From positions 457,193-521,192 of the forward strand of contig VWZF01002521.1 in assembly GCA_013396755.1 (NCBI GenBank): 64,000 nucleotides of DNA, written 5' to 3'. A program made the translations under genes and the position numbers. Below, in pieces: positions 24,231 through 35,392 of the stretch (within the stretch, counting starts at the first letter, position 1; each line of letters starts with the position of its first letter). Origin of the DNA: Sclerurus mexicanus. Its lineage: Eukaryota > Chordata > Aves > Passeriformes > Furnariidae. The notes beneath the pieces are model-generated. The model was not told the origin of the DNA. It did no database searches and saw only the letters and a list, made by a program, of their open reading frames with translations.

Positions 24231-27200
24231 GTGTTACAGATGAGGCTTGTGAGCAGCTCACGTGCTTACAAATGATGGAGTCACCTGTTGATTAGCAGCT
24301 GAGAAAAAGGATATGCTTAGGGAGAATTTTGGCCATGGAGCTATAAATATCTTGTAGCCTTTATAAAGCTTAAGTGGAGAAACAGCAGTTGAGAAGCATA
24401 GTAGCAGTAGATTAGCACAAGTACAGAAAAGTCTCATGGAGCAAGGGAATTGAGACAAACACAGAAGCTGACAATTAGAAGGATTTCAGTGGGAGAGTGA
24501 GACAGGAACAGGGAAGCCTATGAAGGAGAGCTAAGATCAGTGCTGAGGCATTTGCTTTAAAGAAGTGGGGAAAATGGTGAGAGGTTTCTCTTCTTATTAG
24601 GAAAAAACAAGCAGACAAAATGTTTCTCTCTTCTAAGTACAGTCACAAACTTGACTAACTGCACTTGTATAATGATTTGGAATATGCCTCTGAAATACAT
24701 GAGAATGCTCTTGCTATCACTTTACCTCTTCAATTCTTTGTGTCATATCTGCCTTTGTATGGTTTTCCACATTTGCTACTAGCTGATTACTATTCAAATA
24801 TTTATATGCAGTGTGTTTTTATGTAAATCATAGCATATATTGTCTTATCCATTCCATGTATTTAGAAAGCATTTTCACTTAAGGCTTTTAATTCAGAGGA
24901 TGGTATGTTGGCTTCATTCCTAACATTGGCTCCACCAGGGAAAAGGGCCTTTGTTTGTCACTGGTATTCAGAACAATTTGTCCTCTGGCAATGGAGGTAG
25001 ATTGCCTGCTGAAGTCTCTTTGATATTTGCAGATTGATTAGCAAAAACTTAAACACTAATTTGAGCAAACTAAAATAGTTTTTCAACCTTTAGGCATTTC
25101 TTTCCTGATTTGTGTCTGTGTTTAGAAACTTACATTAACATCTGTATTTTTTAGAAAGAAATTTGTGCTTAATGACATTGAAAAAATCTGTGTGCATTAT
25201 ATCTCTTTTGATGATGGTCATCTTCCCACAAATACTATTAATCTTAATGCCATAAAGATAATTTCAGTTAAGATACATTGAGCACAGAACTCAATTATCT
25301 CTAAAACGTCGATATTTTACTACTTGAAGTTCCCCTCTCCCCACCTTGATTAATTTCAAAGTTGGCTGGATGTATGCTTGTGCCCCCTGAGCTGGACCAA
25401 ATTTCCCTTATAATTGATGGGAAGTTTTTTATTAGCTTCACATGAGTTGGGTTAGTCCATAACTTACAGAGGTGGACCTGGAAAATGTGACTACTACTCA
25501 GCAAAATCAATGTAGCACCTCTGGGAGTGTCAGGATGGTGCAAATGTTATTTCTTTAGCAGGGCTAGGGTGGTTCTTCTACAAGAACAAAACAGCAGGTG
25601 GAAAAGGAACCTACTATGAATCTTAGAGGAATATGAAAGAGAGGTCTGCAAGGTGTCTGACTTCAGTATTTGTCCTGGAATTCTCTTGATTTTATGTTTA
25701 CCATCGATGAAGTGCGTTTTTTCACTTCAGACAAGAACATGTGAAAGTAAGCTTGCCTGTGTTCTGGGGTAGCCATGGCAGTGTTTGTAATGATGCTGTA
25801 TTTGTTAACAACATGTAGAAAGAGGAATTACAGATTACTTACAGATTTATTTTTCAGTAGCTCAGACTGAAGGGTGCACCTGGGTCCTTATGGCCTATCC
25901 TCTGCAATTGCAGACAATCTCAGGGCAGTTAAGGTCCTTCTTTTGGCAAGCCGATCACAGGTTTAGTTCAGTTTGCTAAGGGTGTCTTGAACTGCTTTTG
26001 CTTTGTAGTTGTGTATCAACAGTCTTTCTTCATTAATTAAGGAATTTATTTTCGGCTTGTTACTTTTTGCAGTGTCTGAAAAATCTAAAGAAACTTCACA
26101 TGTGTATCTCCAACAATGCAGATATACATTTCAGATTAAAAGTACTCACACCCAAAGGAAAACAGATGCACTAAGAAGGACTCCTTTTTCTTTCTTTCTT
26201 TTTGGAGGGCACTTATTTGTATTTTTTTAGGAAAATAGCTTTTCATCTCTGCTTTTGCTTAGCTACCATCGGAAACATAATGAGATGAATTAAACAAAGC
26301 AAACTGAGTAATTGTTCTGGCCCTTCATTAATGAAGAACAAACGTGGCTTCAAGGGCCTTAATGTAAAATAACAAACAAAGCTCTTCTGGAATATTGCCA
26401 ACCCAGGCATTCATAAATGACATATTCATTTTGTCACTTTGGAGCCTTTAGGATTCAAGTAGTATTTCAAATTTTCTTCATCCTAGATGTTGGAAACTTG
26501 TTTTGTGATGTGTATGGAGATGCTCATGTACCTGCCTGAATTCAGGATTTAAACTTTAGGAAATGTTTTCTCACTTGTCTCTCACCTTCTCTTCTCTCTT
26601 TTTCAAAATAATAGGAAATTTCAGATGAATTAGAAGATTGGCACTGCTGTCAAGCTTGCTAATTTGTGATGGAAGTAGATGATCACAATGATGGGAGGTT
26701 TTAAGCTTCTACGTTGTTAAAGACTAAACAAAATTATTGTGCTCTGACTTTTGCTAGAAGGACTAATTTTTTGTTTCCTGGAAATGTCAGAAAGTTTTGC
26801 TTCAGGGATAGAATGGATGCCTCAGAATAGCAAAAGGCAGGGCTAGCTTAAGAAACATTTTTTTCTCTTCCTGTAGGGCAGAAGTAGAGCCTTGAGGGCT
26901 ACAGGTGCATGAGCTGGGGTGCAAACCTGCTTCTGCTTTTACCTCAAGTGTAGGACTACAAATCTGCAGTTGTGAGCCAACAGTGTGAGTGCCACTGCTA
27001 GAACTGACTACCTCTGCACATGCAAAAATGCACTCTAGGCCTCACAATGTGAATGTGTTGCTATAATATCATTTTCCTTCAAACTGAAACAAACTGCAAC
27101 CTGAATCCAAGTTCTGTACTCATAAACTCATTTTTCTTTTTCCTCAAAATTTTATATATATGAAACCCTTGGATCCAGTCCTTGCATGTGCTCAGGGTAA

Positions 27201-29355
27201 GTATGAGGATCTCAGCCAACGATAGTGTTTTTGTTTCTTCAGCCCTGCTACAGCTCTGCTGGTGTTACCGGGGCTGTGTGTGATGGGATACTTGGTATTT
27301 TACTCTGAGGTGAACAGCTTCTGCCCATGCAATGGGAATATTTGATTAGTTTGGGGAGAACACGATCCCACCTCTGTGTCTAGAGTATAAGCTAATTTCA
27401 TTTACTCAGATGCCCTGCTGTTCACTGGCAGTTTAACCAGAGAATTGGGCACGTCATTGCTGCTGAGCGCATGGAGATCTGCCCGGATTCTTTATGGTGT
27501 TAAATACCCATTCCCTCATTATGAGCTTGGCTGAACCTCATCTCCAGTGAGGAACACAGCAGCATGGAGCAGAACTCAGCTGTGAACCCATGAGAGGGCA
27601 GCACGTGACAGCTGGGAGAGGCTGGAACAGCACAGGTGGTATTTATGCACCAGGCATGCCCCAAAACACCCCTGCTGACTTGATTTGCCACTTCTGGCAC
27701 TGCAGGAGTTGAATTTGTCAGGTCTTCATGAGCTGAGAGCCCTCCTAGGCAGTTTTCACCCTGCCAAGGCTGGCTTGCTCTGGTGTTCTTGTCAGTGTAA
27801 ATTTGACCCATTACTTGCTGCAAGCTCATTTCTTTTGCAACCTGTAGGTAAATTGCAGCACTAAGGTTCTTCCTGCCTAGGGATTTGGCTGCAAGTTTGC
27901 AGCACTGGCTGGCAGTGGGAAATGGACTCGGTGTGGTGTTTGTGCTGGAATTTTTTTCACAGTATTTCTAGTAGCAGTTGTTGCTGGGGAAAGCCTGTCA
28001 GTCAAACTTGGCAGCCAGTGCCAAGTGCTGCAACTTCCATGGCTGGTCTCAAAACTTAGTGATGATTATTCTTTACAACATAGTTCATGAAAGAAGATTT
28101 CTGTGTGAGTTTCACCTTTCATTTTCAGCATACATATGTTTGGCCAAGTAAACTGGAAGGAATCAGAAATTGGACACCCTGACCCCCAAGAGCCTATACC
28201 TTAAATTTTGAATTTATGTTTGAAATCACATTTTTGGGTGTGATTGAGGTTTGGTAAAGCTAAAATTTGCCAGAAAGACAAACCCGAGACACAGTTGTAA
28301 TTGCTAAGCAAGTTGTGTGTGCACAAATGGGAAGACATTTGGCCCAGATTGTTTTTCATTTTCAGAAACTGCCTGCTGGCTAAGCCCTGGGAGGTTTTCC
28401 TATTTCTGGTGGCGGAGGTAAATCTGTTGCCCTTTTCATACATAGCAATTAGAAGCAACAAACTTTGAGGAACAGAGGGTGTGAGGCAAGGGAAGCTGAA
28501 GTGCTGGAACCAGGGCAAGTTGTTTCTCTGAACAGCAGAGCCAGCGTGTGTAATGTACATAGGCAGTAAGTATGGCATCCAACATGTAATGAAATATCAA
28601 AACCAACACAGCCTTAGAGTTTAGTCTGAGTTCACTTACTGCATAGCCAGCTGAAAACTTGACGATTGGGATGTAGTTTTAATTATACCTTTTTTACATG
28701 TTTCCGAGGTTCTGCCGAATCTCTTTTCCTCTCTTCAGTATGAAGAGACGATTAAGCAAGAGCAGTTCTCTCCCACAACCTGTTCCAGCATATTAAAATG
28801 GCAAAGTCTGGCTTCTCTCCTTAGAAGCATTTTAAGTAGGAGTCTGACATTGTTCTCACAAGAGCTGTTGTTTGGCCAGCTGGAAGGCTAGCATATCCTG
28901 TTGTATGCTACTTGCCAAGAATAAAAGAGGAGGACAGCAGTGGAGAGGGTTGTTGTTAGAGTTAAAAGATTAATTCTGTCCTCATTTTCAAATTTAAACA
29001 AATTACATTGAATGCATATTGGAATCTGGATTAAAAATGTAATGCATGTATATTTTACTGCATTAAGTAGTTTCAGGTGTCACTTTGTCCATAGACATGT
29101 CCCTTTCCTTCCCCACAAATGAATTCCACATTTGTGTCAAGACTTTTGAGAAGTTACCTATACAATGCAAAAGTTGTTACATGGCCTTGAACTTCTGTTA
29201 GCACTGGGCATTCAGCACATCCAAGTAAGAGTTGGAACTGTTTTATCTTAGACAGCATCAACAGACTTGTTTATTAAAGGAAAGCTTTTGGGTGGCAAAG
29301 GTTGTTGCTTGAGCATAGCTGGTCCTGCCAAACCTTGTTGATGATACACAGGAGA

Positions 29356-29372
29356 GAAGGAAGGAAGGAAGG
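29356..29372. repeat. Short (GGAA)n tract
   Basis: Four GGAA/GAAG-type tetranucleotide units in intron sequence. Confidence 0.8.
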
Positions 29373-30359
29373 CATCTCACTAGACTTACAGGGTACATTT
29401 AAGTGGTAGAAAAACATCCTGCTCTTGATGCATCTGTGTGGCAGAAGGAAGTGACTGCCAGAAAATTATCTTTAACTGCTTTTCACCCTCTGAACTCTGG
29501 TGGTGGAAATATCCACAGTCATACTCCCTGCTCTGCTTTCTCTCATGTTGAGCTCAGGTAATTTAAAGAGACTGGGTGGTGGGCATTTGCCATGTTGGCT
29601 CATTTTCCTTGAGGAGGACAGATGTGATCCTGCAGACAACTCTGCTGGCACATTTGAATTAGCAAGTCCCTTGGATGGAGAGTAACTTGCAGGGTGGTGA
29701 CCCACATCCTGGCAACATTGCAGTTGTTCTTTTGTCAGTTTGCCTTTCCCCAGTCTTCCCTTTGCATCCAGGAGTGATGTGCAACACTGCAGGCAGCTGT
29801 GAAAGCTGCACACCCCGGGATGGTGTTTAAGCCCTGCCACGTTTGAAGTGCAGTCCCTGCAGAAGTGGCTCTTTGTTGCTGGTTGAGGATATTTGAGGGG
29901 GAGTTTTGCTAGATAAAACCTGGAGCTCCAGGACCATTATGTTTACTGACACCTTTAGTGGAAGCAACGCCTCTAAACTGGATTTACTGTTACTCTATAT
30001 GCCAGTTCTGGAAAATCAAATTATTCAATGTGTTTGTTTTTACAGCTCAAGGATAAATCTCTCTTGTAGCATAAACAGATGTAATTTCATTGAAGTAAAT
30101 GCAGTGGTACTTTTGTCTGAATTTTTAGATTTAGCTGTAAATCTTTTTTGTCTTTTAAACAGACTTTCTTTCTCTCTTGTGTTCAGTACAGAAGCATGTT
30201 GTGAATGCTTTGCAGAGTTTGTAGAAAATTGGAAGGGGAAGACTCCCTGTGCACTTCAGCTTTCTGGCAAAAATTGCTTCTGTCACAAAAGATTAGCCTT
30301 GGAAGTTTACAGGCTAGAAACAGCGTGTAGCAGTGAAGACTTGTTAAAGGGGGAGGAGA

Positions 30360-30754
30360 GGCACTTCTGTGGGTCAGAGCGCAGGGAGGGCGCAAATGTA
30401 AAAGGGATGGGAAGGGAGGAAGCGACACACCGCTGACACGGAGGAGCGCTGCCTTCCAGGGAGAAGCACCCACTCGCTCACAGCTGGAGCCGGCAAACAC
30501 AAGCATGCACAGTCCGTGAGGAGAGTGGGAGCTGACATGATGTGTTTCAACTCGATGCAAAATGAATGAGCTGCTGTTCTCAGGGGTATTCGGCCCCCGT
30601 TGTTGAAGTACAAGTACACGGCTGCATCAAGTGCACTTTGCATCATCTGATGCCTAGATACATGCTGACGGAGATGGGGACCAGTCAAAGCATTGAGTTG
30701 GGTGTTTGTGTATGACGTGCTGGGCATTTAATTCCTGTTTGATGCAACAAAAAG
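30360..30754 (+). promoter_or_regulatory. CpG-enriched patch ending at a strong splice donor (candidate internal promoter/first exon)
   Basis: I count about 15 CpG dinucleotides in 30361-30720, whereas most surrounding intron lines of 60 bases have none or one. The patch is GC-richer than its surroundings and contains a TGACGTGC half-CRE-like site at 30713-30720. It is followed by AAAAG|GTAAGAAAC with the donor at 30755. Joined to the next coding exon (49922) the frame meets a TAA just upstream. A transcript starting here would therefore first initiate in frame at the methionine in exon 52540-52627, giving a PTB2-only product. This is inference, with no transcript evidence available. Confidence 0.35.
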
Positions 30755-30812
30755 GTAAGAAACTTAAAAAGTGATGAGAAAAAAACCTCAGCCCTTCTAT
30801 CCTACTCCCCCC

Positions 30813-30813
30813 N
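30813..30813. other. Single ambiguous base N
   Basis: A lone N follows a run of six C. Unlike the Ns at 53651 and 56149, I found no duplicated sequence on its two sides. It could be a collapsed gap or an unresolved homopolymer base. Confidence 0.9.
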
Positions 30814-32970
30814 ATCAGGAGTAGCCTTTGTCTCGAGCTGTGTTTTCAAAGCTATGGTCTATTAGTCTAAAGCTACTGTGTGGATGCCTGCAAGGCAAAT
30901 TAGAGCTCCTAGTGTGACAAAGGCAAGTCAGATTTCTTTTCTCCAAGAGCTGACAGTTAACAACCTTCAGGAGAGCAGTGTAGCAGAAATGCTGTAACAG
31001 AAGGACTGTGTGCTGAGCGGTAAGTATTTGATGCTGTTCTCCCTCTCCTTTATCCCTTCAGATGTTGCTCATTTGAGCAGTAAAGTAACTTATGGATCCT
31101 GATGATTAATAGGTTTGGGGGACTGTGTTCAGCTCAGAATTACATGGTCCTAAACTGGCTGCAGTTACTCACTGCATATTAACCAGCCTGATTCTATTGA
31201 GGAAGATCATAATTTGTTTTGACTGGTAGTGCCATGAAAAGATGAAAAGATGCTGCAGTTAAGAACAGCAGAAACTTCATTTGCTAAACAGAAGAAAACT
31301 CCCTGTGTTTTCCTCCCAGCATGCAGCACCTGTATAATTTTTTATCTGTAATCCCCAGCTAACTTCTAGCTAGTCGGTCTGGGCTTTCTTCTTTCAGCCT
31401 GTAACTGACAGTGAAAAGTGAGAAGTCTGTGTAGATCTCCAAAAGAATTGAACATGTTTAATGACAGAAATATTACACTGTACTTGGAGATACATGCATG
31501 TGACAATATATTTAGTTGAAGTGAAATGGTAACAGCTCTTTTGACAAAAGAGGAAACTTCATAATTTAAATGTAACATATTGCCTTGAGGTCTCTGTGCT
31601 TGCTTAATCCTATCTGAATTTGTAAAGAATTTGCAGCAGGAGAAATTTCATTGATTTGTTAATTGATATATAGCTTTGAATCCTTATTAGGCTGGATGGA
31701 GAGGGGAAGAGAGACAAGCACATTCATCTTTTGCTTTAAACTGAGCAGCTACACTTTTCCATTAGGTTTCTTGCATGTTATGGAATCTCATTGCTCTCCC
31801 TGTTCTGTGCCATAATTTCTGCTTTCTTAAAGGACAGCATACATTGCTGAGTCTATGAGGGAAGTACATGAACTGTTCATCTCTGAAAACTATGGCTTTA
31901 ATTATGTTCTTGTAGCTGTTGCCTTGTGGTTAATGTAATTATAACAACTTGTGAGTGAGGAAAATAGTATTATTTAGCCGTGGAGCATTTCTCAGTATAA
32001 CGTGGCCTATTTATTTTCATAAGAAGTTAGAAGAGAGAAAGGGAAAGCTTAGTGGGATTTTCTTATGTAATACTTGTTAGTTGTGGGGTTTTTTCTTAGT
32101 ACAGATTAGTTCTCCCTTTTACAACAAGTGTGTGTATATACATAAACCCTATCTATGAAGACATTTTAAACATTGTTCAGTTGCAATAGAGATGGAGAAC
32201 AAACAAGTCATCAGAATTAGTATTTTAGGTAATTAGTGGTGTGTATTGAAGGTCTGTGGTATTTCTTCTATTGTTACAGCCTGTTGGGTATCCTCTTCAG
32301 CAAGGCTTTCTGGTTCATAGTTTGGAGTTTCCAGTGTTTCATGGCATGAAGTAAAACTCTTACTGTGGACAAAGTTCTGATCTAATTGATATTAGACTGC
32401 TAGTATTGATTCAACTGTACTGTAAAGCTTTAATTTGTGTTAGAGTGGAGAGTTTTCTTCAGTGTAGTTTAAGACAGGCTGAAATAACCTTATTCTCTGG
32501 GTGAAGTTAATACAGGTCAAACCTGAAATTTAAAAGTTCTAAATCAGGGAATAAGAAGTGTTCATTTTCATTTCCTTCTGTTAGAAAATAACTGGCATCT
32601 CCCTGAATATGGTTTGGTATATGCTGAAGTAAACAATGTTACTTTTTTTTTCTTTTTTTGGTGGTATTTTGACATTGATGTTAGATTAAAACCTTTTCCA
32701 TATGTTTTAAGAATTTTTCAAATTGAAAATATATTTGTGGTTGAATTTAATAATTGTTTAATAACTTAAGAGATAAATTCTCCTATCCAACTGATCCATA
32801 TAAAATGGTGGTGTAGTGATTTGGGGAAAAGGTGGCCTGCTGTTTTAAGAGTGCAATTTAATCTTTACAAAATGTATATCGTGCCAGGCTGCCTCATATT
32901 TTCTTCTTATTTTAAAAATAGAATCTGACTAGATTATGTTAGTCTTCATAATATATGATTAGCAGCAGAA

Positions 32971-33056
32971 GGCTAGATCAAGCCATCAATTTTTAAGCAG
33001 AAATCTTCTTTGCTGCCAGTGGAGAATTGCTTAAAAATTGATGGCACAATCTGGCC
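32971..33056. other. Hairpin-forming imperfect palindrome, 86 bp
   Basis: 32982-32999 (GCCATCAATTTTTAAGCA) is the exact reverse complement of 33028-33045, an 18-bp perfect stem around a 28-base loop. The pairing continues outward with a few mismatches to 32971 and 33056 (GGCTAGAT against ATCTGGCC). It could be a palindromic remnant of a DNA transposon or a foldback RNA. I cannot assign a family. Confidence 0.75.
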
Positions 33057-33200
33057 CACAGTGAACAGGGGATTCCTGCAGAAAGTGTTAGTTGTACTTC
33101 TACTCAGTCTCCATCCTGGTTGTGGCAGGGATCCAGAAACACAAAGCCAGTCTGCTGGAATAGTCTACTACTTGAATAGTCGTTAGGAGACAAAAGACTT

Positions 33201-33268
33201 AAGGACTAAAAAAAACAAACACCAGAAAACCAAAAAAAACCCACCAAAACCCAAACAAGAAACAAAGG
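33201..33268. repeat. A-rich low-complexity tract
   Basis: A long run of AAAAC/CAAAAC-type sequence almost free of T. It is low complexity, and no adjacent SINE or LINE body was recognised. Confidence 0.8.
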
Positions 33269-34428
33269 TTAAAAAGCCAGCAAACTCTCAGAAAAATTAT
33301 AAACCATTAATGCTATTTTCCTTTCTTTGAAAGAAACTACTTCTCTCATGGCATACAAAAGTGAAGGACATAATCATTCTCTTAGCAACAGGGAGGCTTC
33401 CAAATGCACAGAAATGAAGGCTGTTTCCTTTACTTATTCATGTTATGTTGTTGAGGTGTAACTACATTTTGCATAAACATGTTGCTGCATTTAAGTGCTA
33501 CTAGACTTTGTAATTACAAATTAGAGAACAGAGTAGGGCCTCTTTTGTGCCTCAGAGGATGTGCTCGGTCAAATACTTACAACTGTAAATAAAGAAGAAA
33601 GGCTTGTGCAATGCATCCTTATTTTTAATGGAGAAAAATGTGTTTTACTCCATGAAAACTCTACAGTAATTGAAATCAAAGACATTTCAGCTGGTTGTTT
33701 TCTCTTAGGAAGAGAGATGGTCAGGGCCACTGCTGGTGGGTGTAGTCCCCTGTGAAAATGTTGAAGGACCATGGAAGTTGGAGGGCAGATGTCTGTACTT
33801 GCTTATAGTGTAGTTAACACTTGGTAGCCTTATTTTTTCTGATTTGCTCAAAAAAGACATCTGGGGAAGTTGCAGTCTGCCGGACTCCAGGGGAAGCTGC
33901 TGGAATGAAGAGTTGTGAAGTATTAACAGTGTCTTCATGCAGCTGAATGTGTCAGTCACAAAAACGGGTGGGCTGTAGGCTTAACAGGTACAGGGATGTA
34001 AACTCCTAGTGCTCTCCCAGGCTCGTGTGCAGTGCAGTGCCACACTAAAACATTAGCCAAGCATGGGACCATTACCTTGACCCTTAAATACCTTGTTGGA
34101 GACGCCAACAAGAACAAAACCTGTTGGATTTCTTGGTGTGGTTTGTTCTCCATCACATTGTAGTCTTAGAGTGGTTCTTGTGAAATAGAAGACACAAAAA
34201 TAGCAACTGTGGAGTATCTGGAGTCCAGAACAACTACCAGTCACAGGGATGGATGGCTGTGTGGGGCACCTGACCTGCTGGGGCTCTTGGGCATGTTGTT
34301 TCACCCCTGCCAGCTTCCTTCTGCCCAACTCTTGAGACAGGCCCATAGTGTGCATACACACAGCATCACCAGGGCTGTCTGTGCAGCACATCTCAGTCCT
34401 GTGCACTGAGGTGTGTTTGTTACAGAGT

Positions 34429-34989
34429 TGTGGGGGTTTGGGTTGGCTCCCTGCCAAACCCAGTCATTTCTCTCCAAGAGAGAAAAAAAGTACCAAAAGA
34501 AAATTGTAGTAAAATATATATATATATTCACATATATTACAGTTATATACAATTAAACACTATGAACATACAGAATGAGAATCCGAAACAACCCCAAAAG
34601 GGAAAAGGGGGAAGGGGAAAAAAGGACAAAAATGGGTAAAAATAAAACCAAACAGATACACACACTCAAAAACTCAGGGAATAGCTCAATAAAGTAACTA
34701 ACACAATAAACTCTCACCAGCTTCCCTCAAGAAAACAGCAGAAATCTTCACCTCTACACAGCTTCAGACAACAGCTCTCGGATAGGCCTCAGCTCATATA
34801 GATAAGAGAGAGGTCAACACATTGAGACCTGCTGTCCTCCAAGAACCCGAAAGGAAGAAAGAGAAGAACCTCCCCTCCTTGTCTTATATACACCTGATTA
34901 TGTAAAGGAATGGTGTGGAGTACTTCCCTAGTTATAACCCTGTTACCAGGGAAGGCCTAGACCAAAACCAAGAGAACTAAACCACCACA
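34429..34989 (-). mobile_element. Solo LTR of an avian endogenous retrovirus (ERVL-like), 561 bp
   Basis: The element has LTR-type ends: TGTGGGGGTTT on the left and AAACCACCACA on the right, so each strand runs TG...CA. It is flanked by a perfect 5-bp target duplication, AGAGT at 34424-34428 and 34990-34994. A 5-bp duplication and the minus-strand start TGTGGTGGTTTA fit avian ERVL-type LTRs. Read on the minus strand, TATATAAG near 34884-34891 is a plausible TATA box. No internal retroviral genes, primer-binding site or second LTR are present, so it is a recombined solo LTR. A short (TA)n run lies inside at about 34516-34527. Confidence 0.85.
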
Positions 34990-35194
34990 AGAGTCATAGA
35001 AAAAAGTTGTCCTGGAGAGGACAGCAACAGGTTAGCTAGAGAAGCCTCTTGCGTAAACCTGGGCAGAGTTCAGAATTACCTCAGAGCCATTTTTGGCTGA
35101 TATGTTTAAAAGTCTCTATCAACAGAGATTGCACAGCCAGTGTATAGCTCTCTGCCTTACCCATTCTCTGTGCAAAGAAACTTGGGTTTGCTTT

Positions 35195-35392
35195 GTTTTT
35201 TAAACCCTTCTGTGAGTGAGTGGGAGACACTAATTAGATCCTCCCCCATTAGGTTGTCCCCAGGCTAAACAAGCCCACCTCACCTCCAGGCTGAACCCTC
35301 AGCTGGACTCACACCAGTTTGTCACTCTCTCACGTGTATTGGTGAGCCCAAAGCTGCATACAGAAGTGCAGATACGGCCTCACGAGTGCCAC
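35195..35392 (-). repeat. 198-bp CR1-related repeat, copy 2 (inverted)
   Basis: The reverse complement aligns over its full length with 22247-22444 at roughly 95% identity. Its orientation is opposite to copy 1 and it lies in the same intron about 12.8 kb away. No target duplication was found at either copy. Confidence 0.8.

Noticed and set aside
29906..30436. 176-codon open frame, the longest in the window
   Set aside because: Cysteine- and leucine-rich composition with no domain or homolog I know, no splice signals around it, and it runs into the CpG patch. In 64 kb such a length is possible by chance.
34803..34814. AG|AGAGAG|GT as the neural 6-base microexon encoding Arg-Glu
   Set aside because: It is inside the solo LTR, has no pyrimidine tract and a weak donor (GTCAAC), and is just a GA repeat.
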